Source: an uncultured Clostridia bacterium | GTDB lineage: Bacteria > Bacillota > Clostridia > Oscillospirales > Acutalibacteraceae | Length of the DNA stretch: 64,000 bases | Direction: 5' to 3' | Assembly (NCBI GenBank): GCA_946493765.1 | Contig: CAMMAZ010000001.1 | Span: 110,418 to 174,417, forward strand | In this document: positions 36,617-43,989 of the stretch, piece after piece | Position numbering within the stretch: position 1 is the stretch's first letter | How the letters are laid out: every line of letters starts with the position of its first letter | Notes under the pieces: generated by a model | The model's input: the letters and a program-made list of their open reading frames with translations, nothing else | Database searches by the model: none | What the model was told of the DNA's origin: nothing | Position numbers and translations under genes: made by a program

Positions 36617-36661
36617 TGGCGCGCCTGAGACGATTCGAACGTCCGACCCTTCGCTTAGGAG
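36617..36661 (-). tRNA. tRNA-Arg(CCU) 3' half (remnant, element attachment site)
   Basis: On the minus strand this reads CTCCTAA (loop with CCT anticodon), GCGAA, a T-arm with TTCGAAT, acceptor CAGGCGC, discriminator G and encoded CCA (36617-36619). The 5' side does not fit: the bases before the loop (TCGCT) cannot form the anticodon stem with GCGAA, and no D-arm or matching acceptor follows. So only the 3' half of a tRNA is here, as expected when an element integrates in the anticodon region. Probably not functional. Confidence 0.75.
36650..36661. other. Left attachment core (att repeat)
   Basis: TTCGCTTAGGAG, repeated in the same orientation at 63979-63990, both within tRNA-Arg(CCU) anticodon-stem and loop sequence. 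The integrase gene lies 340 bases to the right. Confidence 0.65.
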
Positions 36662-36997
36662 AGCGACCAGAAAGAACAAACGGGATCATACAGAGATATA
36701 AAAAACCTGAAATTATGCGGTTTTTCCAGTATTTCAATGTCATAAAACTCCGAACAATTTATAGCTAATAATAGGCAGTTTTTAGGGGTGAAATTAGCTT
36801 GGAATTGACATTGACCTGATAAAAAGTATTTGTTACTGTGTCAAAGAAATACAATAAGTACGATGCGTTAAAATCGGACAAATAACGACTCGCCCTCTAT
36901 TAACTTAGACCATTATAGCATTTTAATTTTCCAAAGTCCACAAAAATATTTTCACCAAAAAATGACGAGCAGCTCTTTTGAAGCTGCCCGCCATTTT

Positions 36998-38401
36998 TTA
37001 ATTTTCATTTTTCGCTTTCGCCTGATAAATTGTCAGTAGATTTTGAAACGCTTTTGCCATATCAGGATCGGATAATAATTGAAAGATGGTAGCCGGATCA
37101 ATACCTGCTTTATTTTGATTTCCCTCCTGCGGTGTTTCCTCTCTCGCTTCTTCCGGTTTCTGCTGATAAAAGTTTTCATCAAAGCGCCTTGCGTTTGCCT
37201 GTCTGTCCTCGTCAAGAATATGGGAATAGACATCTTGTACCATTTCCGCACGGGCGTGTCCTGAGTCGCCCTGAACAGCTTTAATATCACCGCCTGTCCA
37301 TTTCAGTTTATATGTGATACTGGAATGTCTGACACTATGAAACACCACATCTGGCAGATCGTTTTCCTTAATAAGTTTCTTCATCGCTCGGTTAATTACC
37401 TGTCCTTCTATCGGTCTGCCCGAAGAATGAGCAAACAGCAGATTATAATCGGTATATTCGTCTCCGAAAAGCTCTTTGATTTCCTCAATAGCTTTCATTT
37501 TTTCCCGTACCATAAGTGCAACGGTTTTGGGAAGATATACCCTGCGCTCACTTGTATCTGTTTTAGGTTTTTTGAGTACAAGGACAGTATGCGAATTGGA
37601 AAGCGTATGCGGAAAAATAAAGAGTACATCTTTTTTATCAAGCGTCTGCAAAATCTCTCGATTTACCCTTTGCAGTTCCTTGTTAATGTAAATAGACGCC
37701 GTACCCTCCTCAATGCTTTTGTCGCTCACATCAATACAGTCAAGAGTGATACCGAGCATTTCACCAATACGCAGGGTGCAGGAAAAAGCAAGGTTGAGTG
37801 CCAAAGACAAATTATCATCATCACAATTAGCAAGCGCTTTTTGAAAATCCTCCACAGTCCAAATTTCTCTTTTAGCGTGTTCCTCTTTTGGTATCGTAAC
37901 ATTCTCAACCGGATTTTTCGCAATCAATTCCCATTTGACCGCCTGCTTAAAAGCGCTGCGGAGAATTTTATGTATCTCATTTACTGTATGAACTGTCAAA
38001 TATTCGCTTTTTGGCTTTCGGTTATTCACTACCTTTGCTTTTACCTTGAACAGACTTTGATAGAATTTGTCCATTACCCTTGTGTTGAGATCGTCCAATT
38101 TCATATCCCCAATTAAAGGATCAATGTAATTGAATATTAGTCCCCGCTTCGATTCGTAGGTAGACATTGCCCAAGTATTCACGCCATAAATCGCTACATA
38201 ATCTTCCAGCAGGTCGTGTACGGTTTTTGAGGAAGGAACGATAAAAGTCCCGTTTTGCTGTTCATACTCGATTTGCGCTTTTCGCTTTTTTGCATCGGCG
38301 TTGGTAGCAAAGGTTTCCCATTTTTGCCGTTTCACACCGTTCTCATCTGTAATATTATATACAACCGAATATCGGTTTCTACGCTTTACAATAGAAGCCA
38401 T
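36998..38401 (-). CDS. Tyrosine recombinase / ICE integrase
   Basis: 467 residues from ATG 38401 (GGGAGG upstream; the frame is open 25 codons further). N-terminal arm-binding AP2-like domain ('IVKRRNRYSVVYNITDENGVKRQKWETF'), SAM-like core-binding domain, then the catalytic domain: Arg in 'CTLRIGEMLG', HxxR as 'FHSVRHSSITYKL', His in 'GHARAEMVQDVYSHI' with the Tyr nucleophile. It carries out integration and excision at the tRNA-Arg site. C-terminus rich in Gln/Glu, unlike the short Tn916 Int tail. Next to the left attachment core and the Xis-like genes. Confidence 0.92.
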   Translation of the reverse strand: MASIVKRRNRYSVVYNITDENGVKRQKWETFATNADAKKRKAQIEYEQQNGTFIVPSSKTVHDLLEDYVAIYGVNTWAMSTYESKRGLIFNYIDPLIGDMKLDDLNTRVMDKFYQSLFKVKAKVVNNRKPKSEYLTVHTVNEIHKILRSAFKQAVKWELIAKNPVENVTIPKEEHAKREIWTVEDFQKALANCDDDNLSLALNLAFSCTLRIGEMLGITLDCIDVSDKSIEEGTASIYINKELQRVNREILQTLDKKDVLFIFPHTLSNSHTVLVLKKPKTDTSERRVYLPKTVALMVREKMKAIEEIKELFGDEYTDYNLLFAHSSGRPIEGQVINRAMKKLIKENDLPDVVFHSVRHSSITYKLKWTGGDIKAVQGDSGHARAEMVQDVYSHILDEDRQANARRFDENFYQQKPEEAREETPQEGNQNKAGIDPATIFQLLSDPDMAKAFQNLLTIYQAKAKNEN

Positions 38402-38414
38402 ATCAGCACCTCCC

Positions 38415-38618
38415 TTAATTTTCTCCGTCAAGCCAAGCGTCAAAACTTGACTTGACGATCCTGTATTGATTATCAAGCATTACCGTCCGAAAAAGCTGTT
38501 GCCCAATCAGGGCGTATACGGCTGGTCTGCTGATACCGAGTATTTTTTGTATTTCAGCTACCGTATAGCTGCCTTTTCGCTTTTTGCCATTCAGTTCGGC
38601 AACCTGTTCTTCAAACAT
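38415..38618 (-). CDS. Xis-like helix-turn-helix DNA-binding protein (copy 1)
   Basis: 67 residues from ATG 38618 (AAAGGAG site). 'GSYTVAEIQKILGISRPAVYALIGQQLFRTVMLDNQYRIVKSSFDAWL' is a MerR/excisionase-type winged helix (HTH_17). As the gene nearest the integrase, it is the best candidate for the excisionase. Overlaps the next copy by 8 bases. Confidence 0.8.
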   Translation of the reverse strand: MFEEQVAELNGKKRKGSYTVAEIQKILGISRPAVYALIGQQLFRTVMLDNQYRIVKSSFDAWLDGEN

Positions 38619-39018
38619 CAGGTTCACTCCTTTCGCTGACCTTTTTATAATGGCTTTGAGCAGAATACCACTTTTCAAAGCTTTCTTTCTCAACTCTGCG
38701 TTTCCCGCTTACGGTTATCGTCGGCAACGGCTTTGTCCTCAAAATATCATAGACAGCACTATCACTTATTCCAAGAAGCTCAGCGATGTCGTGTGCGGAA
38801 AGCGTGTGCGACCAATTTTGACCGGGCGGAGTTCCATCTACCTTTTTATAATGGAACTGATTAGCATACCATTCTTCAAAGCTGTCCACCATCACACGCA
38901 TTTTATTGAATATGACAATCGTATCAAAGTAGTTTTTCTTGACGAGCCAGTATGACTCTGTTTTTCCGATTCCGAGCAGCCTCCGCATTTCAGCGACAGA
39001 CATACTTTTCTTATTCAT
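38611..39018 (-). CDS. Double Xis-like HTH protein (copy 2, two domains)
   Basis: 135 residues from ATG 39018 (GGAGG site). Two Xis-type HTH units in one chain: 'SVAEMRRLLGIGKTESYWLVKKNYFDTIVI' and 'HDIAELLGISDSAVYDILRTKPLPTITVSGKRRVEKESFEKWY', each followed by a W-Y-containing tail. Such tandem domains may bind direct-repeat DNA. It is the middle member of a run of five related HTH units. Confidence 0.75.
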   Translation of the reverse strand: MNKKSMSVAEMRRLLGIGKTESYWLVKKNYFDTIVIFNKMRVMVDSFEEWYANQFHYKKVDGTPPGQNWSHTLSAHDIAELLGISDSAVYDILRTKPLPTITVSGKRRVEKESFEKWYSAQSHYKKVSERSEPDV

Positions 39019-39247
39019 CTTCTTCACCTCCGTCAAGCCATTTATCAAAGCTTTTCTTTGATACTCGGTACTGACCTCCAACTTTTACAGAATGGAAAAC
39101 ATTACTTTTTACAAGATTGTATGCACTGGTCTTACTCACGCCCAAAATATCTTGTATTTCTTCAACCGTATAAATCCGCTTGTCATAATCGCTTTCTATA
39201 TAAGCGGTTTCGCTCTCGTTCAGAGCAGCTATCCTTTCTTGAAACAT
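39011..39247 (-). CDS. Xis-like HTH protein (copy 3)
   Basis: 78 residues: 'YTVEEIQDILGVSKTSAYNLVKSNVFHSVKVGGQYRVSKKSFDKWLDG'. Very close to copy 4 (most residues of the HTH identical), which marks a recent tandem duplication. Overlaps copy 2 by 8 bases. Confidence 0.8.
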   Translation of the reverse strand: MFQERIAALNESETAYIESDYDKRIYTVEEIQDILGVSKTSAYNLVKSNVFHSVKVGGQYRVSKKSFDKWLDGGEEDE

Positions 39248-39294
39248 TCAAATTCCTCCGTCTTTCTCAACCGCCGCCCGTCGGTAACAGTTGT

Positions 39295-39324
39295 CATATA
39301 GCCAAGCCTTCGCTTGGCTATATG
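39295..39324. other. Perfect 12-bp hairpin between Xis copies 3 and 4
   Basis: CATATAGCCAAG and CTTGGCTATATG around CCTTCG. No T-run on either strand, so it may be an RNA processing or regulatory stem rather than a plain terminator. Confidence 0.5.
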
Positions 39325-39380
39325 ATACCGAAAGAAAAGGAATCTGTTAATTATGCGTTCTGTCTATTCGCATACTTGAC

Positions 39381-39611
39381 TTATTTCAGAGAATTATCCA
39401 GCCAAGCGTCAAAGCTCTTTTTTGATATACGATAATGACCACCTACCTTGATGCAGTGAAAAGCGTTGGATTTCACAAGGTTATATGCGCTTGTCTTACT
39501 TATGCCCAAAATATCCTGTATTTCTTCAACCGTGTAAACACGCTTTTCACAACTCGGTGTATAGACTGCCTGTGTATCGGCATTCATTTCAGCGATTTTA
39601 TCTTCAAACAT
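39381..39611 (-). CDS. Xis-like HTH protein (copy 4)
   Basis: 76 residues from ATG 39611 (GGGAGG site). 'VYTVEEIQDILGISKTSAYNLVKSNAFHCIKVGGHYRISKKSFDAWL', nearly the same HTH as copy 3. Its start overlaps the end of the MazF-like gene by 8 bases. Confidence 0.8.
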   Translation of the reverse strand: MFEDKIAEMNADTQAVYTPSCEKRVYTVEEIQDILGISKTSAYNLVKSNAFHCIKVGGHYRISKKSFDAWLDNSLK

Positions 39612-40170
39612 TCTTTTCACCTCCCGACCGAGACGATTTTCTTGTGAGAAGTATATAGTCGTAGCCGAAGTCAAGGCATTTATCACACCTGCTTTTTATC
39701 CGCTCAAACGGATCAAGCCGCCGAACAATAAAGTCAGGATTAGATTTATAGTCCTGCAAGCATTTCCCACATAAACACCTGATTTCATCTCTATGCTGCG
39801 GTTTTTTTACCCACAAACCTAATGCTGTTTTCAAACCGTTGTTGATTTTTCGGAGCAGATATTCACTATCCACCGCACCGATATAATAGACAAGATCGGT
39901 CTGATTAACTGTTTTCAGTTGTTCAAGCATAACCATTGAAGGCTCTCTCAAGCCGAAATTTCTGTCCAAAACAATATGCGAAGACAAAAAACGTTTTTTG
40001 ATTGCGGTAGTAAGGGCGGCAACGACTGTTGTTGTGCTTGCCTGATTGCTCTCATCACACTGTACGACAAGGACAGGGCGGATTCCGTTTTGAATAGAGC
40101 CTTCATTGTTGCCGAAATCATATAAGTAGATTTCTCCACGCTTGACCTTCTGATTGCCTTTGTGCTCCAT
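39604..40170 (-). CDS. MazF/PemK-like protein with C-terminal CxxC tail
   Basis: 188 residues. Residues about 8-125 carry the PemK/MazF barrel: 'VKRGEIYLYDFGNNEGSIQNGIRPVLVV', 'QASTTTVVAALTTAIKKRFLSSHIVL', 'PSMVMLEQLKTVNQTDL'. This fold is usually an mRNA endonuclease toxin. A tail of about 60 residues follows with two CxxC pairs (CGKC and CDKC), as in proteins of clostridial conjugative elements, and suggests zinc binding. No antitoxin gene precedes it; the adjacent HTH gene may be the partner, or the protein may be a regulator rather than a toxin. Confidence 0.7.
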   Translation of the reverse strand: MEHKGNQKVKRGEIYLYDFGNNEGSIQNGIRPVLVVQCDESNQASTTTVVAALTTAIKKRFLSSHIVLDRNFGLREPSMVMLEQLKTVNQTDLVYYIGAVDSEYLLRKINNGLKTALGLWVKKPQHRDEIRCLCGKCLQDYKSNPDFIVRRLDPFERIKSRCDKCLDFGYDYILLTRKSSRSGGEKNV

Positions 40171-40228
40171 AATGTAAACCTCTCAATTTAATATTTGAAA
40201 GGTGTTTCATATCCGGAGTAGAAACAAG

Positions 40229-40288
40229 TCCCTTCACTTGTATCCACTGGGAGACGCTATTTGGGGATACTATTTCAAAAATTTTTTT
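40229..40288. repeat. 60-bp repeat, copy A (second copy 63416-63475)
   Basis: Begins TCCCTTCACTTGTATCCACTG and carries ATTTGGGGATA; differs from the copy at 63416 in about seven bases. It overlaps the 3' end of the sigma-like gene (stop at 40270). Confidence 0.75.
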
Positions 40289-40809
40289 ATTTTTTTTAGA
40301 GCTGATTCAACGCTACGAATGATAGCTTTGTGATCAACCCCCTCTAATTTTCCAATGTCACGATAGGTTTTTCCGTCTATAAAATAGGATATAAGCCTAT
40401 TGCGTTGCTTTTCGTCCAATGAGTTTATTACTTCCCAAAGCCGTTTTCTTTGTTCACTAAAAAGCACTTCATCTACATAATCTGACACAGCGGATTCAGA
40501 GTGATGTTCTTCGAATTCATCATCTATTGAGAAACAACTACCTCTTGCAGCTCTCATATAGTGCTTTTTTTCGTTTTTACGGTATGTATCACGCTCTTTT
40601 CCATAATCGAGAGATAAGACTATAAAAGGCATATTCTCTTTAATTAAAGGAAAATATTTTGCAACTATTTCTTCTTCGGTCAAATTAGAGATAATCGCCC
40701 ATTTTACATCGCCTGTATAGCCGGGATATTCGTATTTCAAATTTATAACTTTACAATCATCAGCAAATTGTTCTTCAATAACTTTGTAATTTTCATTATT
40801 TATTGACAT
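40270..40809 (-). CDS. Sigma-70-like/ECF-like regulator of the element
   Basis: About 179 residues from ATG 40809 (AAGGAG site). N-terminus 'YEYPGYTGDVKWAIISNLTEEEIVAKYFPLIKENMPFIVLS' and C-terminal region 4-like HTH 'LWEVINSLDEKQRNRLISYFIDGKTYRDIGKLEGVDHKAIIRSVESALKKIKKFLK'. The type is common in clostridial ICEs, where such factors regulate element genes. No region 2 is evident, so it may act as a DNA-binding regulator and not a full sigma factor. Confidence 0.75.
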   Translation of the reverse strand: MSINNENYKVIEEQFADDCKVINLKYEYPGYTGDVKWAIISNLTEEEIVAKYFPLIKENMPFIVLSLDYGKERDTYRKNEKKHYMRAARGSCFSIDDEFEEHHSESAVSDYVDEVLFSEQRKRLWEVINSLDEKQRNRLISYFIDGKTYRDIGKLEGVDHKAIIRSVESALKKIKKFLK

Positions 40810-41294
40810 TTCCGCAATCTCCTTAAATTTGGAATTTTTGATATATGAGGTTGAAATCAAAAACTCCGGAAATTACGGATACCCACATATAAATGCCTGC
40901 CATACTGAGATAGACATAAATCCCCTTTTCCGCTTGGCAAAAGCGAAAAGGGCTGCACAAAAAAAGCAGCTATAACATTCAAGCTAACGCCTGAAAGCTA
41001 TAACTGCTTTCCCAAAACATATATTCAATTCGTTTTGCCTAAGCTGCTGTATTGCTGCCTAAGAGATGTTCAACCAGCATTTCAATTCAAGAAAGAATTT
41101 CATTATTTTAGGCATACTAATTGTAAACGATCTGTTTTTCAGTGTCATCGGCAAATCTATACCACTTTCTGCCATTTTAATGCCAGCTTCATATCATGCT
41201 CGAAAATCGTTCTTCGGGCAGCTTATACAGTGTAGCATAAGCAAGGTCGGACATTCAGTAGGGATTTCGTCGGACTTTAGTCGGACAAGCCTTT
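40810..41294. other. Intergenic, element regulatory module
   Basis: No convincing gene. It contains a stem-loop, CCCTTTTC(C)GCTT with its complement (40922-40951), with a run of A on its right. The short plus-strand frames at 41035-41302 have no ribosome site worth noting and no family pattern. Confidence 0.5.
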
Positions 41295-41861
41295 TCATTT
41301 GAAAAAATCAGGAATATCACTGTTTTCATCAGCCTCCTTTATATTGAATATTCTTTTGAAGCACGGGATTACATATCCCCATAGCGATACACCGAGAAGC
41401 GATATTGCTTCTTTTTTCCGGTCGTAAAAGCTACTGCGCTCCATATTTAACAGATCAAGGAGTTCACTTTCCGTATATCGGAACGCTGTCAGATAGCTTT
41501 TCGATAAAATCTCGTGATACAGCTTGCCGTTGTTATGGTAGTCATAGATTTTCGTCATAGCGGTATTAATCAGGTCAACCATCCATTTGTTCTCAAACAA
41601 AGTGCTGACACGACGCTCAAACTCTTGTTTCTCCGTATCCGGCGCAAATGCTTCCAAATAGACGAGGGCACTGTCCAAATCTTCCCCGTAATATACCAAT
41701 TCCTCATTGACACGGGTGGACTCGTTCAGCGTGATCCAAACCACATCACGGTATACGCTGAGAAGCAGTTTTGTTTTACAGAATATGTCATATTGACTTA
41801 GATGGAGCTGCTCATACATCTTTTGAATCGTTTTGGTGGCAATCGTGTCTTTCCTTCCCAT
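41295..41861 (-). CDS. Hypothetical element protein, 188 residues
   Basis: ATG 41861 with AAGGAG at good spacing. All-helical look, no transmembrane segment: 'TIATKTIQKMYEQLHLSQYDIFCKTKLLLSVYRDVVWITLNE' and 'LLDLLNMERSSFYDRKKEAISLLGVSLWGYVIPCFKRI', the latter like a sigma-factor or phage-regulator helix pair. I cannot name a family. It is divergent from the ImmR-like repressor and transcribed from a strong promoter covered by the operators. Confidence 0.6.
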   Translation of the reverse strand: MGRKDTIATKTIQKMYEQLHLSQYDIFCKTKLLLSVYRDVVWITLNESTRVNEELVYYGEDLDSALVYLEAFAPDTEKQEFERRVSTLFENKWMVDLINTAMTKIYDYHNNGKLYHEILSKSYLTAFRYTESELLDLLNMERSSFYDRKKEAISLLGVSLWGYVIPCFKRIFNIKEADENSDIPDFFK

Positions 41862-41944
41862 TGGCTCTCCTTAATCCGTAAAACGGGCATAATTTCTTAA
41901 CACATAAAAGTTCAAGTTATTTTTTGAACTTCCTTGACAAAACA

Positions 41945-42041
41945 CGCAACTTTATGTATTATATATACGCAATTTACTTGCGCATTGACATTATACGAAA
42001 TTCACTTGCGTTTGTCAATACATATACGCAAGATAATTTTA
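41945..42041. promoter_or_regulatory. Operator array between ImmR-like gene and divergent operon
   Basis: Four CGCAA-type sites: CGCAA at 41945, CGCAATTTACTTGCG at 41968-41982 (perfect dyad), CGAAATTCACTTGCG at 41996-42010, and CGCAAGATAATTTTA at 42027-42041. They repeat at 23-31 base steps. The second dyad lies in the spacer of the leftward promoter. This is the expected layout for binding by the Cro/CI-family product of the 42073 gene. Confidence 0.7.
41990..42018 (-). promoter_or_regulatory. Strong leftward promoter of the element module
   Basis: On the minus strand TTGACA (42018-42013), 17-base spacer, TATAAT (41995-41990): consensus at both boxes. It drives the 41295-41861 gene and possibly the sigma-, MazF- and Xis-like genes behind it; the operator CGAAATTCACTTGCG overlaps its spacer. 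Confidence 0.75.
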
Positions 42042-42072
42042 CAGCGGCTCAAATAGTTTGGAGGGCAAAGAA

Positions 42073-42480
42073 ATGAAATTTTGTGAGAAAATAAAAGAAG
42101 CCCGCCAGAAGGCAGGCTTGAAGCAAGATGAGTTTGCAAAAGCAATCGGTGTTTCTTTACGGACGGTATCAAATTATGAATCCGGCGAACGGTATCCTAA
42201 AAAACGGGAAACTTATTATAAGATGGCAGAAGTTCTGAAAGTCGATGTCAATTATCTACTCACCGATGACGAGGCGTTTTTACTTGATGCCGAAGCAAAA
42301 TATGGCACAAAAGGAGCAAGGCAGGCAAAAGCGCTTGCAGATGAAGTAAGCGGTCTTTTCGCAGGCGGCGACCTTGCAGACGAGGATTTAGATGAAATGA
42401 TGAAAGGCATTCAGGAAGCTTATTGGATCGCCAAAGAAAAGAACAAAAAATATGCACCTAAAAAGTACCGCAAAGATTAG
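42073..42480 (+). CDS. Cro/CI-family repressor (ImmR-like)
   Basis: 135 residues from ATG 42073 (GGAGG six bases up; the frame is open five codons before). HTH_3 domain at residues 2-60: 'EARQKAGLKQDEFAKAIGVSLRTVSNYESGERYPKKRETYYKMAEVL'. The rest is acidic helix. Together with the ImmA-like peptidase next door it matches the ICEBs1-type immunity/induction pair, where the protease cuts the repressor on DNA damage or cell-cell signalling. Role here inferred from that arrangement. Confidence 0.8.
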   Translation: MKFCEKIKEARQKAGLKQDEFAKAIGVSLRTVSNYESGERYPKKRETYYKMAEVLKVDVNYLLTDDEAFLLDAEAKYGTKGARQAKALADEVSGLFAGGDLADEDLDEMMKGIQEAYWIAKEKNKKYAPKKYRKD

Positions 42481-42563
42481 CCATCCTATGAAAATCCGTT
42501 TTATTGGACACATGATGTGTCATAATACAGTTGCGGACGGTTTAAAAATGGAGGTGTTCCCTA

Positions 42564-43079
42564 TTGGATATACAAACATTAGAGATCGTCAGGAAGGCAA
42601 ATCGACTGGTAAATGAACTTGGTACACGCAATCCACACAGAATGGCGCGAGATCTTGGAATAGAGGTTATACCGTTAGAATTCAAAAAACAGCGAGGTGC
42701 GTATAAGGTTTTAATGCGTAATCGCTTTATTTTTGTTAAGAATGATTTGCACCCGGTAATGAAGAACATCGTATTGCTACACGAGATTGGACACGATGTA
42801 TTACATAGAGGGGAAGCTATCAATGCCGGTGGGTTTAAGGAATTTAACATCTTCAATATGAAGGAAAATCGTATGGAGTATGAAGCAAATATCTTTGCTT
42901 CTCAAATTTCCTTTCCTGATGATAAAATTCTTGAATATATTGATCAGGGATATGATGTTCAGCAGATCGCACGAGTAATGTATTCAGATATTAACCTGGT
43001 TGCCCTAAAAATAGATACGCTTATCGCGCAGGGCTATCATATGCACCATCAAGAGTACCGTAATCCATTCTTAAAGTAA
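42564..43079 (+). CDS. ImmA/IrrE-family metallopeptidase
   Basis: 171 residues starting at TTG 42564, nine bases after GGAGG (no better start exists). The zinc motif HEIGHDVLH lies at about residues 73-81, with a downstream 'EYEANIFASQISFP' supplying the third ligand Glu. Family members cleave Cro/CI-type repressors such as ImmR. 83 bases after the repressor gene, same strand. Confidence 0.82.
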   Translation: MDIQTLEIVRKANRLVNELGTRNPHRMARDLGIEVIPLEFKKQRGAYKVLMRNRFIFVKNDLHPVMKNIVLLHEIGHDVLHRGEAINAGGFKEFNIFNMKENRMEYEANIFASQISFPDDKILEYIDQGYDVQQIARVMYSDINLVALKIDTLIAQGYHMHHQEYRNPFLK

Positions 43080-43141
43080 ACGAGATGTCAATAAGCAGAT
43101 TCATTGAATTTTTATCTGAAGCATAAAATTCTCTGCATATA

Positions 43142-43188
43142 AAACGAGTGCAGTTTTACCTTTTGCATAAGTAAATCTGCACTCGTTT
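43142..43188 (+). terminator. Candidate terminator after ImmA-like gene
   Basis: AAACGAGTGCAG and CTGCACTCGTTT, perfect 12-bp arms 23 bases apart. Only TTTGCG follows, so the T-run is weak. Confidence 0.5.
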
Positions 43189-43229
43189 GCGTGAATGTTA
43201 TTTTATTTTTAGCTGATGAAAGGTTTATT

Positions 43230-43355
43230 ATGCTGGATCAAAATGGCGCCAAATATACTGCTTATTTATATTCAGAATATTTTTGCTGGTGTCAGAAAAA
43301 CGCCGAAGAACCTTTAAGGCGAAATACTTTTACAAGGTTTTTAAAAAGCAATTAG
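43230..43355 (+). pseudogene. Short fragment resembling a D5-like primase C-terminus
   Basis: 41 codons (MLDQNGAKYTAY... ending FLKSN). The block 'EYFCWCQKNAEEPLRRNTFTRFL' looks like the C-terminal winged-helix of phage/plasmid D5-type primases ('W-C-x-x-N-x-x-x-P-L'). No rest of such a gene is present, so it is probably a leftover of the element's replication region. Confidence 0.4.
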
Positions 43356-43752
43356 CATAAATATAATATCATATATCCAGGTAATTGCAGGAGCTACCGA
43401 GATCGCCCAAGAGAATTTAAAGGTTTGATAATTGTCAAAAATTGAAATTTAGATAGTGCTGTTGGTTATTAACGTGTAGAGAGTGTATGAAGTGTACAAA
43501 TTAAAAGCCTTTATTATGGAGGTTTAGCGGTTTTCGGGTATGTCTCAAATTTGTGTAAAGTCCAAAATAAGAATAAAACGTATATTATAATCAGAAAGCA
43601 TATGCTCCCTGATTATTTATTACTATAGTATAAATTAACATCAAATACCGTAATATGTTCATCACACAGGCTCTATTTCATCTTTTATGTAAACTTAAAA
43701 TGGCATATAAAATACAGAATGAGAAAAGTGGTCAGAAAAGTCTCGCAGCGGC
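43356..43752. other. Intergenic with no recognised gene
   Basis: AT-rich, multiple stops in all frames, no terminator or promoter that I can support; probably decayed sequence around the IS remnant. Confidence 0.4.
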
Positions 43753-43983
43753 TTATCCGTCTGCTATTTCTGTTCCCGCGGCAGCCCGTCTGCAAAAAAG
43801 TTCCAGCCATGAATAAATCCCGTCCCAATCACGTCGCCTGCCGGTCCATTTCCGGGTAATATCCATTTAGGCAAGATAGAACATTTTTAATAGTCTATCA
43901 TCATTTGGAAAGACCGCTGTACTTTTTGTTACCTTGCGCAGCTGCCAGTTGGAATTCTCGATTGCGTTAGTCGTGTAGGTAGA
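43753..43983 (-). pseudogene. IS256-family transposase 3' fragment
   Basis: Reading leftward, 'YTTNAIENSNWQLRKVTKSTAVFPNDDRLLKMFYLA', an in-frame TAA, then 'MDITRKWTGRRRDWDGI'. This is the conserved C-terminus of IS256/mutator transposases (TNAIE-x(3)-QLRKVTK-x(2)-GVFP, MDITKKWTGRRRDW). Only about 75 codons remain, and they cut into the ABC transporter gene. No terminal inverted repeats were found. Confidence 0.8.
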
Positions 43984-43989
43984 TAAGTG

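Noticed and set aside
36617..36661. Functional tRNA-Arg at 36.6 kb
   Set aside because: The anticodon stem cannot form and no 5' half is present.
36393..36743. 116-codon minus-strand frame over the tRNA-Arg remnant
   Set aside because: It crosses tRNA and terminator sequence and has no family pattern.
41035..41302. Plus-strand frames of 66-78 codons
   Set aside because: Overlapping frames without ribosome site or conserved pattern in an intergenic stretch.
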